A DNA stretch of 64,000 bases from Streptomyces sp. NBC_00285 (lineage in GTDB: Bacteria > Actinomycetota > Actinomycetes > Streptomycetales > Streptomycetaceae), in NCBI RefSeq assembly GCF_036174265.1, contig NZ_CP108055.1, positions 8,184,001-8,248,000 on the forward strand, read 5' to 3'. This document shows positions 26,357-34,972 of the stretch, in pieces (positions within the stretch are counted from its first letter, which is position 1; each line of letters opens with the position of its first letter). Under the pieces are notes generated by a model. It was not told where the DNA came from, ran no database searches, and was given only the letters and a program-made list of their open reading frames with translations. A program made the position numbers and the translations under genes.

Positions 26357-27637
26357 GTGAGTCAAGGCACCCTGGTCAAGCGACAGTTCGGGCACCGTGC
26401 CCGGCTTGCGCTGTCGCCTGCCGGGGTCCGCGCAGCGGATGATCAGGCCCACGCGGCCCGCACCATGTGGAACCTGCTGCACGCGTGGTGGCAGATGATG
26501 CCGAAGGAAAGGCGGACTCTCGGACACGCCGACGCCGCGATTCGCCAGGCCCGCGAGGACATCGGCTTCCTCGCCGTCCTGCCCGCGCAGGCCGCGCAAG
26601 CAGTGCTCAAGACGTACTTCCAGGCGTGGAAGAACTGCTGGGAGGGCCGCACCGACGCCCCGAACTTCAAGGGCCGCCTCCGCACGGTGATGTCCGTGGA
26701 CATTCCTCAGGGTCGGGACCTGAACATCATCCGCGTGCACCGCCGGTGGGGCACGGTCAACATTCCCAAGGTGGGCCGGGTCCGGTTCCGGTGGACCAAA
26801 AACCTGCCCGTGGGCAAACACGCCAACACGGAGAACCGGATCACCGGGGCCCGGCTGATCAAGGACGCGCTCGGCTGGCACATCGCCTTCCGTGTCCAGA
26901 CCCTTCAGGGCAAGCCCGAGCCCCACCAGGGGCCGGATATCGGCATCGACGTGGGCGTCACCGTGCCCATCGCCCTCTCGGACGGCGAAACGTACGAGCA
27001 CAGCGCATGGCTGACCGCCAAGGAGAAGGACAGGCTCCTGCACCTGGAACAGCGTGCCGCGCAGCGTAAGCGGCACCGCAGGCCCGGCGAGCGCACCAGC
27101 CGCCGGCTGCACCGTACCTACGACCAGATCGCAGGACTGCGCGCGAAAGCCAAGCGCCGGGCCCTGGACTGGCAGCATCAGACGACCACCGCCATCGCCC
27201 GCACCTACGGCACCGTCGTGGTCGAAGCACTCACCATCACGAACATGGTCAAGTCCGCCAGGGGAACGGTTGAAGAGCCGGGGAAGAACGTTGCCCAGAA
27301 ATCCGGGCTGAACCACTCCATCAGCCAGGAGGCCTGGGGCCGCACCGTCACCATGCTGGCGTACAAGACCGCCCAGCACGGCGGCACCCTGGTCAAAGTT
27401 CCTGCTCCTGGCACTTCCCGGCGCTGCTCCGCGTGCGGCTTCACCACGCCCGGCAGCCGGGAGTCCCAGGCGGTGTTCGTGTGCAAGAACCCGGACTGCG
27501 GCTGGTCGGGCAACGCCGACCACAACGCAGCCCGGAACGTCTTGCACCTGTACCGGATGGGCCACGCGCTCATCCCGGCTGCCGGGAGGGCAGTCGTCAG
27601 GTGCGCGAAGCGCGTCAAGTCCGCTGCCGCAAGGTAA
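26357..27637 (+). CDS. tnpB: TnpB, RNA-guided nuclease of the IS605 family
   Basis: 426 residues from GTG 26357. RuvC active-site residues are all present: Asp198 (DIGIDVGV), Glu290 (VVVEALTI), Asp388 (SGNADHNAARN). A zinc ribbon lies between the last two (CSACG ... CKNPDCG). The N-terminal RNA-binding part is intact. TnpB proteins cut DNA next to the target-adjacent motif using an omega-RNA made from the right end. The family function is established; activity here is inferred from intact residues. Confidence 0.93.
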   Translation: MSQGTLVKRQFGHRARLALSPAGVRAADDQAHAARTMWNLLHAWWQMMPKERRTLGHADAAIRQAREDIGFLAVLPAQAAQAVLKTYFQAWKNCWEGRTDAPNFKGRLRTVMSVDIPQGRDLNIIRVHRRWGTVNIPKVGRVRFRWTKNLPVGKHANTENRITGARLIKDALGWHIAFRVQTLQGKPEPHQGPDIGIDVGVTVPIALSDGETYEHSAWLTAKEKDRLLHLEQRAAQRKRHRRPGERTSRRLHRTYDQIAGLRAKAKRRALDWQHQTTTAIARTYGTVVVEALTITNMVKSARGTVEEPGKNVAQKSGLNHSISQEAWGRTVTMLAYKTAQHGGTLVKVPAPGTSRRCSACGFTTPGSRESQAVFVCKNPDCGWSGNADHNAARNVLHLYRMGHALIPAAGRAVVRCAKRVKSAAAR

Positions 27638-27675
27638 GCGGGAATCTCCCGGCTTCAGCCGGGAGAGCACTTCAA
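27500..27675 (+). ncRNA. Probable omega-RNA region (tnpB 3' end to right IS boundary)
   Basis: In IS605-type elements the TnpB guide RNA scaffold is read from the 3' end of tnpB through the right-end hairpin, with the guide taken from the flank. Here the scaffold would end at 27675 and the guide would begin GGATCGGCCGACG, the RES sequence. The 5' limit is a guess. Confidence 0.4.
27645..27666. repeat. Right-end hairpin of the IS element
   Basis: TCTCCCGGC (27645-27653), loop TTCA, GCCGGGAGA (27658-27666): a perfect 9-bp stem 9 bases from the right boundary. Confidence 0.75.
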
Positions 27676-28152
27676 GGATCGGCCGACGTCGACACGGCCG
27701 TGGCCGAGATCTCGGCGCGGGACGAGCGCCGACACTTCGCCGCCGTGGCGGCCTTCGCGGTGACCCGGGAGATCCGGTTGATCGACCTCGTGGACATCCC
27801 CGAACCCCCGAGCCTGTTCGACCGGGAGCAGGCGGCGCGCCGCGACTCGCTGGTCTTCCTCGCGGACTTCGCCCGGGACCTCAGCCGGCCGGTCTTCTAC
27901 GACGGCCGCAAGCACCGCGACTACCGGCCCACGCAGTACGTGACCGACTACCTCCGTGAATCCACCGAGCTGGATGTCGTGGGCATCCGCTTCCGCTCGG
28001 CACACAACGGCGGCGTCAATTACGCTCTTTTTGTCGACGCCGCCCAGTGCCTGGAACCGGAGGACGTCGACAGCGACGGCACCCTGCGGCTGGTCAAGGG
28101 CTCCGAAAGGGTGGAAGACCTCACCCGCGGTGACGTAACACAAGCGGTCTAG
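27676..28152 (+). pseudogene. RES-domain protein, 3' part
   Basis: 159 codons (including TAG 28150-28152) in frame with 25269-25802 after removal of the IS. Reads GSADVDTAVAEI, then IRLIDLVDIPEPPSLF, LVFLADFARDLSRPV, YRPTQYVTDYLR and VVGIRFRSAHNGGVNYALF; the last three are typical of the second half of RES/NAD-ADP-ribosyltransferase-fold domains (PTQ..(A/T)(D/E)).(R) and S..(N/H).G.N). It has no start signal of its own, so it is not a separate gene. Confidence 0.75.
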
Positions 28153-28163
28153 ACTCTGCCGGA

Positions 28164-28182
28164 CGGCCTGCTGGACAGGCCG
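28164..28182 (+). terminator. Small hairpin between RES remnant and betaine ABC operon
   Basis: CGGCCTG (28164-28170), loop CTGGA, CAGGCCG (28176-28182). It may end the RES transcript or sit in the leader of the ABC operon, whose TTG start is 42 bases on. Confidence 0.4.
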
Positions 28183-28224
28183 AATGCGGACAACCTCTGC
28201 CAGACCCGAAGGGTATTCGGCGCT

Positions 28225-29367
28225 TTGATACGGATAGATTCAGTCACCAAGCGGTACCCGGACGGAACGGTGGCGGTCGACCGCCTCTCGTTGGAGATTC
28301 CCGACCGCTCGATCACCGTCCTCGTCGGTCCCTCGGGTTGCGGCAAGACGACGACCCTGCGCATGATCAACCGGATGGTCGAACCCAGCGAGGGAACCAT
28401 CCTGATCGACGGCAAGGACAGCCGGCAGCAGTCGGTCAACACGCTGCGCCGGTCCATGGGCTACGTCATCCAGAACGCCGGCCTCTTCCAGCACCGCACG
28501 ATCGTCGACAACATCGCCACCGTGCCCCGGATGCTGGGCTGGGGCAAGGACAAGGCGCGGGCGCGGGCCCGGGAGCTGATGGAGCGGGTCGGGCTCGACG
28601 GCTCGCTCGCCAAGCGGTACCCCTACCAGCTCTCCGGCGGACAGCAGCAGCGCGTCGGTGTGGCGCGGGCGCTCGCCGCCGATCCGCCGGTCCTGCTGAT
28701 GGACGAGCCGTTCTCGGCGGTCGACCCCATCGTGCGCAAGGGGCTGCAGGACGAACTCCTGCGCATCCAGGGCGAGTTGGGCAAGACCATCGTCTTCGTC
28801 ACCCATGACATCGACGAGGCCGTCAAGCTCGGCACGATGGTCGCCGTACTGCGCACCGGCGGCAAGCTCGCCCAGTACGCGCCGCCCGCCGAACTGCTCT
28901 CCAGTCCCGCCGACGCGTTCGTCGAGGACTTCCTCGGCACCGACCGGGGCGTCCGGCGGCTCTCCTTCTTCTCCTCCGCGGGCCTCGGGCTGCTCACCGG
29001 ACCGGTCGTCGCGGTCGACGCCACTGCCGAGCAGATCGCCGCGCGCGGCACATCCGAGGTCCCCTACCTCCTCGTCACCGACGTGGACGGCAGGCCCCTC
29101 GGATGGAGTGAGCCGCGGGACCTGACCGCCGGGAGCATCGACGCCGGGCGCCTGCTGTCGCACGGAAGGCCCTTCGTCGCCGGTACGGACTCGCTGCGGG
29201 CCGCGCTGGACTGCGCGGTGCTCTCGCCCACCGGGTGGGCCGTAGGCGTCGACGCCGAGGGGCGGGTCGCCGGGGTGGTCTCCCAGCAGGCCATCGGCGA
29301 GGCCATCCGAGGCGCGCATCACGAGGAGGGCCGCGACAACGACACGGCCGCCGAGGCCGTCGGATGA
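28225..29367 (+). CDS. Glycine betaine/choline-type ABC transporter, ATP-binding protein
   Basis: 380 residues from TTG 28225 (MIRIDSVTKRYPDG). Walker A GPSGCGKTT, signature LSGGQQQRVGVARALA, Walker B VLLMDEPFSAVDP, H-loop VTHDID. A C-terminal extension of about 130 residues resembles the CBS-like tail of OpuA/OpuC ATPases (two repeats, VPYLLVTDVDGRPLGW and GWAVGVDAEGRVAGVVS) that senses ionic strength in that family. It overlaps the first permease gene (ATGA). The system imports osmoprotectants; the exact ligand is inferred. Confidence 0.9.
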   Translation: MIRIDSVTKRYPDGTVAVDRLSLEIPDRSITVLVGPSGCGKTTTLRMINRMVEPSEGTILIDGKDSRQQSVNTLRRSMGYVIQNAGLFQHRTIVDNIATVPRMLGWGKDKARARARELMERVGLDGSLAKRYPYQLSGGQQQRVGVARALAADPPVLLMDEPFSAVDPIVRKGLQDELLRIQGELGKTIVFVTHDIDEAVKLGTMVAVLRTGGKLAQYAPPAELLSSPADAFVEDFLGTDRGVRRLSFFSSAGLGLLTGPVVAVDATAEQIAARGTSEVPYLLVTDVDGRPLGWSEPRDLTAGSIDAGRLLSHGRPFVAGTDSLRAALDCAVLSPTGWAVGVDAEGRVAGVVSQQAIGEAIRGAHHEEGRDNDTAAEAVG

Positions 29368-30071
29368 ACGGCTTCTTCGACATCCCCAGCGACCTCCAGC
29401 ACACCTGGCTCGGTCTGATCGGTCTGCATCTCAGGGAGGCCCTGCTGCCGGTCCTCGCCGGGCTGGTGATCGCGCTGCCGCTGTCCCAGCTGTGCGTGCG
29501 CTTCCGGTGGCTGTACCCGCCCGTGCTGTGGGTGACGACCGTGCTGTACGCCATCCCGTCGCTGGCCTTCTTCGTGGTCCTCATCGACTACACCGGCCAG
29601 ACCGAACTCACGGTGATGATCCCGCTCACCGTCTACACCCTCGTCATCCTGGTCCCGGCGATCGTCGACGGCGTCCGCTCGGTGCCGCAGGAGACCCTGG
29701 CCGCATCGACGGCGATGGGCTTCGGGCCCGTACGCCGTTACGTGCAGGTCCAGTTGCCGATCGCCGTGCCCGCCATCATCGCCGGGCTCAGGGTGGCCAC
29801 CGTGTCGAGCATCAGCCTGGTCAGCGTCGGTGCCCTCATCGGCAACCAGGGCGCGCTCGGCAACCTGCTCAATGACGCCACCATCTACAACCGGCCCGAA
29901 CTCGCCTGGAACGCCGTGATCACGATGGCCGTCCTGGCGCTCCTCGTCGACGGCCTGCTGGTCGTCCTACGGCTGCTGCTGACGCCGTGGATGCCCCGAC
30001 GGGCGCATTCGACACCGAAGGCCGGCCGACCCGACCCGGCCGCCCTCGCCCTGGAGGACACGGCCCGGTGA
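29364..30071 (+). CDS. Glycine betaine/choline-type ABC transporter permease
   Basis: 235 residues, ATG 29364 inside ATGA of the ATPase stop. Five to six helices and the EAA-loop region DGVRSVPQETLAASTAMGFGPVRRY typical of OpuCB/ProW-type permeases. The next permease starts in GTGA at its stop. Confidence 0.9.
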   Translation: MNGFFDIPSDLQHTWLGLIGLHLREALLPVLAGLVIALPLSQLCVRFRWLYPPVLWVTTVLYAIPSLAFFVVLIDYTGQTELTVMIPLTVYTLVILVPAIVDGVRSVPQETLAASTAMGFGPVRRYVQVQLPIAVPAIIAGLRVATVSSISLVSVGALIGNQGALGNLLNDATIYNRPELAWNAVITMAVLALLVDGLLVVLRLLLTPWMPRRAHSTPKAGRPDPAALALEDTAR

Positions 30072-30736
30072 ACATCCTCAACTTCATCAGCAACTTCTTC
30101 AGCGACAGCGCCCACTGGCACGGTTACGACGGCATCCCCACGCGCGTGGGCGAGCACGTCCAGTACACCCTGGAGGCACTCGCCCTCGCCGCCGCGATCG
30201 GGCTGCCCGTCGGCCTGGTCACCGGGCACTACGGGCGGGGCGGCAACGCGCTCTCCCTCCTCGCGACCGCGGGCCGGGCACTGCCGACGTTCGGTCTGCT
30301 GGTGCTGATGACCCTGTCGCTGGGATTCGGGCTGATCAACGTGATGATCCCGCTGGTCGTCCTCGCCGTACCGCCGATCCTCGTCACCACCTACGAGGCG
30401 ATGCGGTCCGTCGACCCGTCCCCGGTGGACGCCGCGCGGGGCATGGGGATGCACGAGGCGGAGATCCTGCTGCGGGTCGAACTGCCCGTCGCCCTCCCGC
30501 TGATCCTCGGCGGGCTGCGCTCGGCGGCCATCCAGATCGTCTCCACGGCGACCATCGCGGCGTACGTCTCGCTCGGCGGGCTCGGCCGGTACATCGTGGA
30601 CGGGCTGTACCAGCGCAACTACGAGAAGGTCGTCGGCGGTGCGGCGCTGGTCGCGCTGATGGCACTGGTGACGCTGGCGGTGTTCGGGCTGATCACCAGG
30701 CTCACGGTGTCGCGCGGAGTACTCAGGGTCAACTGA
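30068..30736 (+). CDS. Glycine betaine/choline-type ABC transporter permease (second)
   Basis: 222 residues from GTG 30068. EAA loop MRSVDPSPVDAARGMGMHEAEILLRVELPVALP and five to six helices. Two permeases as in OpuCB/OpuCD. The binding protein expected next is instead 4.6 kb away beyond a conservon on the other strand. Confidence 0.9.
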   Translation: MNILNFISNFFSDSAHWHGYDGIPTRVGEHVQYTLEALALAAAIGLPVGLVTGHYGRGGNALSLLATAGRALPTFGLLVLMTLSLGFGLINVMIPLVVLAVPPILVTTYEAMRSVDPSPVDAARGMGMHEAEILLRVELPVALPLILGGLRSAAIQIVSTATIAAYVSLGGLGRYIVDGLYQRNYEKVVGGAALVALMALVTLAVFGLITRLTVSRGVLRVN

Positions 30737-30741
30737 GCGAC

Positions 30742-30765
30742 GGGCCGGGGGAGTTCCCCCGGCCC
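30742..30765. terminator. Bidirectional terminator
   Basis: GGGCCGGGGGA (30742-30752) and TCCCCCGGCCC (30755-30765), 11-bp arms, between the convergent permease and cvnD genes. Confidence 0.8.
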
Positions 30766-30768
30766 TCC

Positions 30769-31371
30769 TCACGCCCGGGTGCGTGCCAGTGCCTGCTCCA
30801 GCACGACCAGCAGGGCGTCGCGCACCGAGCCGCGCTCCCTCGCGTCGAAGACGATCACCGGGATCCGGTCGTTGACGTCGAGGGCCCAGCGGACCTCGTC
30901 CAGGGTGTGCTCGACGCGGCCGTCGAAGGCGTTGACGGCGACCGCGAACGGGATCTGCTTGTGCTCGAAGTAGTCGACCGCGGCGTAACAGTCGTCCAGG
31001 CGGCGGGTGTCGACGATGACGAGACCACCGAGGGCGCCCTCGACGATGTCGTCCCACATGAACCCGAAGCGCTCCTGGCCCGGCGTGCCGAACAGGTACA
31101 GCTTCAGGGTCGGGTCGACGGTGATGCAGCCGAAGTCCATCGCGACCGTGGTGGTGGTCTTGCGCGGCGTGTGGCTGAGGTCGTCCACGCCGGCGGCGAC
31201 CTCGGTGATGGCGGCCTCGGTGGTCAGCGGCTCGATCTCGGAGATCGAGCCCACGGCGGTGGTCTTGCCCACACCGAAGCCGCCCGCGATCACCATCTTG
31301 ACCGGCAGCGGCGGTCGTACGGCGGCGGTCTGCGCGGCCGAGGGCCGGGCGGCCGGATCAGTCGGTCTCAC
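30769..31371 (-). CDS. Conservon CvnD-type small GTP-binding protein
   Basis: 200 residues from GTG 31371, preceded by AAGGGG at good spacing; an upstream in-frame start (31401) is less likely. P-loop IAGGFGVGKTT, switch region TTTTVAMDFG, G3-like LYLFGTPGQERF. The canonical NKxD is replaced by VNAFDG, as usual in this family. Conservon GTPases work at the membrane with the CvnA kinase-like, CvnB roadblock and CvnC DUF742 proteins as a eukaryote-like G-protein switch. It overlaps cvnC by 14 bases. Last gene of the operon. Confidence 0.92.
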   Translation of the reverse strand: MRPTDPAARPSAAQTAAVRPPLPVKMVIAGGFGVGKTTAVGSISEIEPLTTEAAITEVAAGVDDLSHTPRKTTTTVAMDFGCITVDPTLKLYLFGTPGQERFGFMWDDIVEGALGGLVIVDTRRLDDCYAAVDYFEHKQIPFAVAVNAFDGRVEHTLDEVRWALDVNDRIPVIVFDARERGSVRDALLVVLEQALARTRA

Positions 31372-31807
31372 GGAGTACCCCTTGTGAATCGGGGATGGCA
31401 CGCAGGCCGTCGATGAGCCTGCGCAGGACGGAGGCGTCGTGGGTGACGCCGGTGTCGGGCACGTGCACCGTCAGCTGCCCCGCCGTGCGCAGGTCCTCGG
31501 CGAGGATCCGGACCACGTTCAGGTGCAGCCGCAGCCGGGCCGCGATCTCCGCGATGGACTGCGGGATCCGGCACGCGGCGACGATGTCGTGCTGTTCGAA
31601 GGAGAGCCGGTCGAGCATGGCGAGCCCCTCGGCGGTGGCCACCACCTGGGTCTCCACGGGCATCGTCCGGCCGGACGGACCGGGTGCCACCCGGCCGGCG
31701 GTCACCAGGAACGGCCGTACGGCGGCGACGGGGCCGACCACCGGGTCCGCGCCCGGTGGCATGCCGCCGGCCTCGCCTGCACCGCTCTCAGTGCGGCCGT
31801 CCGCCAT
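31358..31807 (-). CDS. Conservon CvnC-type DUF742 protein
   Basis: 149 residues, ATG 31807. DUF742 core: VRPFLVTAGRVAP, LSFEQHDIVAACRIPQSIAEIAARLRLHLNVVRILAEDL (a winged-helix-like segment), VLRRLIDGLRAI. Third gene of the cvnABCD operon, 37 bases after cvnB. Its biochemical role is unknown. Confidence 0.9.
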   Translation of the reverse strand: MADGRTESGAGEAGGMPPGADPVVGPVAAVRPFLVTAGRVAPGPSGRTMPVETQVVATAEGLAMLDRLSFEQHDIVAACRIPQSIAEIAARLRLHLNVVRILAEDLRTAGQLTVHVPDTGVTHDASVLRRLIDGLRAIPDSQGVLRETD

Positions 31808-31844
31808 GGCTGTGTGTCTTCCTCTCCGGCCGGGCGGTGCCCGG

Positions 31845-32321
31845 TCAGCGCTTCGACGCGGCGCCGACGCTGTTCTTCAGTTCGAGCACGAGCTGGGGGT
31901 TGAGCGCGCTGCCGGCCCGGTTGGCGAACAGCGTCATCTCGTACGCGATGTTGCCCAGCTTGGCCTCCTTGTCGGTCACCACGCCGAGCACGGCGCCGCT
32001 GCCGATCGCGGAGACCAGGACATGGCCGCCCTCCAGATCGATGATGACCTTGTTGAGACCGCCGAGACCGTAGTTGCCGGAGGCGCCGGCGGCCAGGCTG
32101 GTGATGCCGGAGACGATTGCGGCGAGGCGCTCGGAGTCCGCGTGTTCACGCAGCTCCGACACCGCGATGAGCAGCCCGTCCGAGGACACGGCGATGGCGT
32201 CGACGACGCCCGCGGTCTCCGTAGCGAAACGATTCAACAGCCATGTGAAGTCGGCTGCGGCGGCCTGCAGGTCGGCGGGCGTGGTGCCTTCCGTAGGCGT
32301 GTCACCTGTGGACGTGCTCAC
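31845..32321 (-). CDS. Conservon CvnB-type roadblock/LC7 protein
   Basis: 158 residues; GTG 32321 overlaps the cvnA stop (GTGA). Roadblock fold: FTWLLNRFATETAGVVDAIAVSSDGLLIAVS, ERLAAIVSGITSLAAGAS, HVLVSAIGSGAVLGVV. Roadblock proteins regulate small GTPases (GAP- or GEF-like), here presumably CvnD. Confidence 0.92.
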   Translation of the reverse strand: MSTSTGDTPTEGTTPADLQAAAADFTWLLNRFATETAGVVDAIAVSSDGLLIAVSELREHADSERLAAIVSGITSLAAGASGNYGLGGLNKVIIDLEGGHVLVSAIGSGAVLGVVTDKEAKLGNIAYEMTLFANRAGSALNPQLVLELKNSVGAASKR

Positions 32322-34972
32322 TGCTCCGCTCCTTCCGGGGAGTGGTTCTGGTCGTGCGGGGGGTCGGATGCGGTCCGGTGGGTTTCCACGTCGGCCTTTT
32401 CGGCCTCGAACACCGGTCGTGTGTGGCTGCCGGTCTCGGTGTCCCGGTGCGCGCGCTCCACGGCCGCCTCGAACTCGTCGAGAGCGTCGCGTACGGCGTC
32501 CGCGTCGGCGGGCCGGGACGGGGCCGTCTTCTGCACGACGTCCGCACCGAGGGTGGTGCGCAGCGTGGCACCCCGGACCCGGCGTCGCAGCGGACGGGCG
32601 TCGGCGGGGTCGCCGTCGGCGCCGGGAGCCTCGGCGACGGGTGCCGACGGCGACCCCGCCGCCTCGCCGGTGCGGGCCTTCGGGATGAACGGGGCGTCGG
32701 CGGGGCCGGGTTCGCCCCCTGAGCCGTCACCACCCGCGGCGGCCGTGGCCGCCTGGTCGCGCTGCGGAACGCGGCGCGGGAGCGGTGCGGAGTCGTCGGT
32801 GGTGGATGCCACAGGGCCGGTCCCGGCGCTGTGGGAGAGCACGGCGGCCCGGCCGGACTCGGCCTGACCGGCGGCAGGTGCCGCGTCCGCGTCGACGGCC
32901 CATGACGGTCCGGAACCCGTCCGCGCGCGGGCGGTGTCCGCGGAGTCGGCCGCCGGAGCCGTGGCCATCGCCACCGGGCTCATCGTCAGCAGCAGTGACG
33001 AGGGGATCGTCACCTCGGCCGTCACGCCACCGCCGGGGGTGCGGGACAGGGCCACGCTCACCTCCCAGCGGCGCGCCAGTGTGCCGACGACGAACAGGCC
33101 GAGGACCTTCGTCGGTACGAGGTCGAGGCGCTCGCGGCGGATCAGGCGGGCGTTCTCCTCCTCCAGGCGCTCGGCGCTCATGCCGAGACCGTGGTCGGAG
33201 ATCACGACCAGAGCACCCTCGTGGCTGTTCTTGACGATCACCTCGACGGGGCTGCCCGCGGGCGAGAAGGACACGGCGTTCTCGACGAGTTCGGCCACCA
33301 TCAGGGTCAGGTCGCCGATGATGTCGGGCTCGACCATGGCCTCCGTGCCGGCCTGCAGGGAGACCCGCCGGAAGCCCTCGATCTGCCCGAGTGCGGCCCG
33401 CACGACGTTGGTGAGCGCGAGTGGCCCGGAGTCCAGGACCGTCTCGCGGATGCCGGCGAGCAGCATCAGACTGTCGGCGTTGCGGCGCAGACGTACGGCG
33501 ATGTGGTCGATGCTGTAGAGGCGTTCCAGGAGTGCGGGGTCCGTCTCGCCGCGCTCCACCGCGTCGATCAGCGCCAGCTGCCTCGTCGTCAGGTTGCTCA
33601 CCCGGCGGCCCACGTTGCCGAACATCTCGGCGACGTTGCGGCGGCTGAGGACCTGTCGTTCGAGGAGGGCGACCGCGGTGGTCTGCACCTGGTTGAACAC
33701 GTCGGCGAGGTCGCCGATCTCGTCCTTCGCGGTGACCGGCATCTCCTGGAGCCGCGGCGTCCCGGTGTCCTCGGTGTCGTCGTCGGCGACGCGCGCCAGC
33801 TCACGGCCGGCCACGTCGGCGACCTGCTTGGCCGCGACGGTCAGGGCCTGCACCGGGCGCACCACGGAGCGTCGTACGGCGACCGAGAAGGCGAGCCAGA
33901 GCACGAAGCCCAGCAGGGCGGCCCCGAGCAGCCAGGCGGCGTTCGAACGGGCGCTGCGGGAGGCGGCGTCGGCGCGGTCGGCGATCTGGTCGATGAGCGA
34001 GGTGGTGGTCTTCAGCCGGGTCCGGGCCTGCGCGCGGTAGTCGGGGTAGGAGTCGAGCGCCGTCTGGAACGCCTGCTTGATCTCGGCGTTCGAGCCCGCC
34101 TGGAGCGCGCTGGGGTCGATCTGCAGCTCGGCGTACTGCCGGGAGATCGCCGCCTGGGCGCTGTTGTGCTCGATGTCGCCGAGTTCCTGGGCCTGTCCCT
34201 CGGTGGCGAACCGGCTGAAGCGGTCGACCTGGTGGGTGTACTCGTCGTAGGAGCCGATCGCGCCGATCAGCTCGATGAGGGCGTTGGAGTCGCCGGTCGT
34301 CGCGGAGAAGACACCGGTCTCGAAGGAGCCGTGCGCGGCGTCGGCACGCAGCAGCGAGTCGAGCAGGTTGCCGGTGAAGGTGGCCGCGAGAGAGGGGTTG
34401 CGGTCGAGTCCGAGGCCGTCGATGAGGCCCTGGGACGCGTCGCTGTAGGCCGGGTCGATGTTGTCGGCGGGGAGGTAGGCCTTCTCGATGGTGCTGCGCA
34501 GGTCCTGCAGGCCGTTGACCTCGCGCAGGGCCTGGGCCTCTTCGTACGGGAGCCGGTCGCCGAAGGTCACGCGGACCTTCTCGACCTGGTCGTCGACGGC
34601 GGTCTGGGCCGCGCGGTAGGCGGTCTGCGAGGGGGTGCGGCCGTTCCAGGTGGACTGGTGGCGCACGGAGAGCAGGACGGCCTGCTGGTGCTCGGCCTCC
34701 AACTGCCCCACGAGCTTGGCGACCTGGGCGCTGTCCCGCACCAGCTGGGCCGCGTCGGACGCGTCGGTGGACTGGCCGACCTGGTCGGCGAAGAGATACG
34801 CCAGCAGCGCGGCGACCACCGCGAGCGGCACACCCACCAGGATGTTCAGCTTGCGCCGGAAGGGCCAGCGCTCGGCGAAGTCCCGGATCCCCCGTATTCG
34901 ACTGCCACGGGTGCCGCCCCGGGCCGGCGACGGTGCCGACCGGGTGGACGCGCCCACCTCGTTCGTGGACAC
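32318..34972 (-). CDS. Conservon CvnA-type membrane sensor, histidine kinase-like
   Basis: 884 residues from GTG 34972, preceded by GAAGGAGGG. Membrane helix (NILVGVPLAVVAALLAYLFA), a nitrate-sensor-like extracytoplasmic helical domain of about 290 residues, second helix (LLGAALLGFVLWLAFSVAV), HAMP, then an ATPase domain (ELVENAVSFSPAGSPVEV, ISDHGLGMSAERLEEEN) and a long Pro/Ala-rich tail of about 200 residues. There is no ordinary H-box, so it may be an ATP-binding sensor rather than a true kinase. Head gene of cvnABCD. Confidence 0.9.
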   Translation of the reverse strand: MSTNEVGASTRSAPSPARGGTRGSRIRGIRDFAERWPFRRKLNILVGVPLAVVAALLAYLFADQVGQSTDASDAAQLVRDSAQVAKLVGQLEAEHQQAVLLSVRHQSTWNGRTPSQTAYRAAQTAVDDQVEKVRVTFGDRLPYEEAQALREVNGLQDLRSTIEKAYLPADNIDPAYSDASQGLIDGLGLDRNPSLAATFTGNLLDSLLRADAAHGSFETGVFSATTGDSNALIELIGAIGSYDEYTHQVDRFSRFATEGQAQELGDIEHNSAQAAISRQYAELQIDPSALQAGSNAEIKQAFQTALDSYPDYRAQARTRLKTTTSLIDQIADRADAASRSARSNAAWLLGAALLGFVLWLAFSVAVRRSVVRPVQALTVAAKQVADVAGRELARVADDDTEDTGTPRLQEMPVTAKDEIGDLADVFNQVQTTAVALLERQVLSRRNVAEMFGNVGRRVSNLTTRQLALIDAVERGETDPALLERLYSIDHIAVRLRRNADSLMLLAGIRETVLDSGPLALTNVVRAALGQIEGFRRVSLQAGTEAMVEPDIIGDLTLMVAELVENAVSFSPAGSPVEVIVKNSHEGALVVISDHGLGMSAERLEEENARLIRRERLDLVPTKVLGLFVVGTLARRWEVSVALSRTPGGGVTAEVTIPSSLLLTMSPVAMATAPAADSADTARARTGSGPSWAVDADAAPAAGQAESGRAAVLSHSAGTGPVASTTDDSAPLPRRVPQRDQAATAAAGGDGSGGEPGPADAPFIPKARTGEAAGSPSAPVAEAPGADGDPADARPLRRRVRGATLRTTLGADVVQKTAPSRPADADAVRDALDEFEAAVERAHRDTETGSHTRPVFEAEKADVETHRTASDPPHDQNHSPEGAEQ

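Larger units (their letters stand above)
25803..27675. mobile_element. IS200/IS605-family insertion sequence with tnpA and tnpB
   Basis: 1873 bases. The left end begins after TTCTAC with a 6-bp stem and TTCG loop (25823-25838). The right end has a 9-bp stem hairpin (27645-27666) and finishes ...CACTTCAA. There are no terminal inverted repeats and no target duplication, as expected for single-strand (HUH) transposition next to a short target. The boundaries are supported by exact in-frame restoration of the RES gene when 25803-27675 is removed. tnpA and tnpB are divergent and both intact, so the element may still move, and scarless excision could reactivate the RES gene. Confidence 0.85.

Noticed and set aside
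27655..28152. Treating the RES 3' fragment as a separate gene
   Set aside because: No start signal, and it joins in frame with 25269-25802 once the IS is removed, so it is the end of one interrupted gene.
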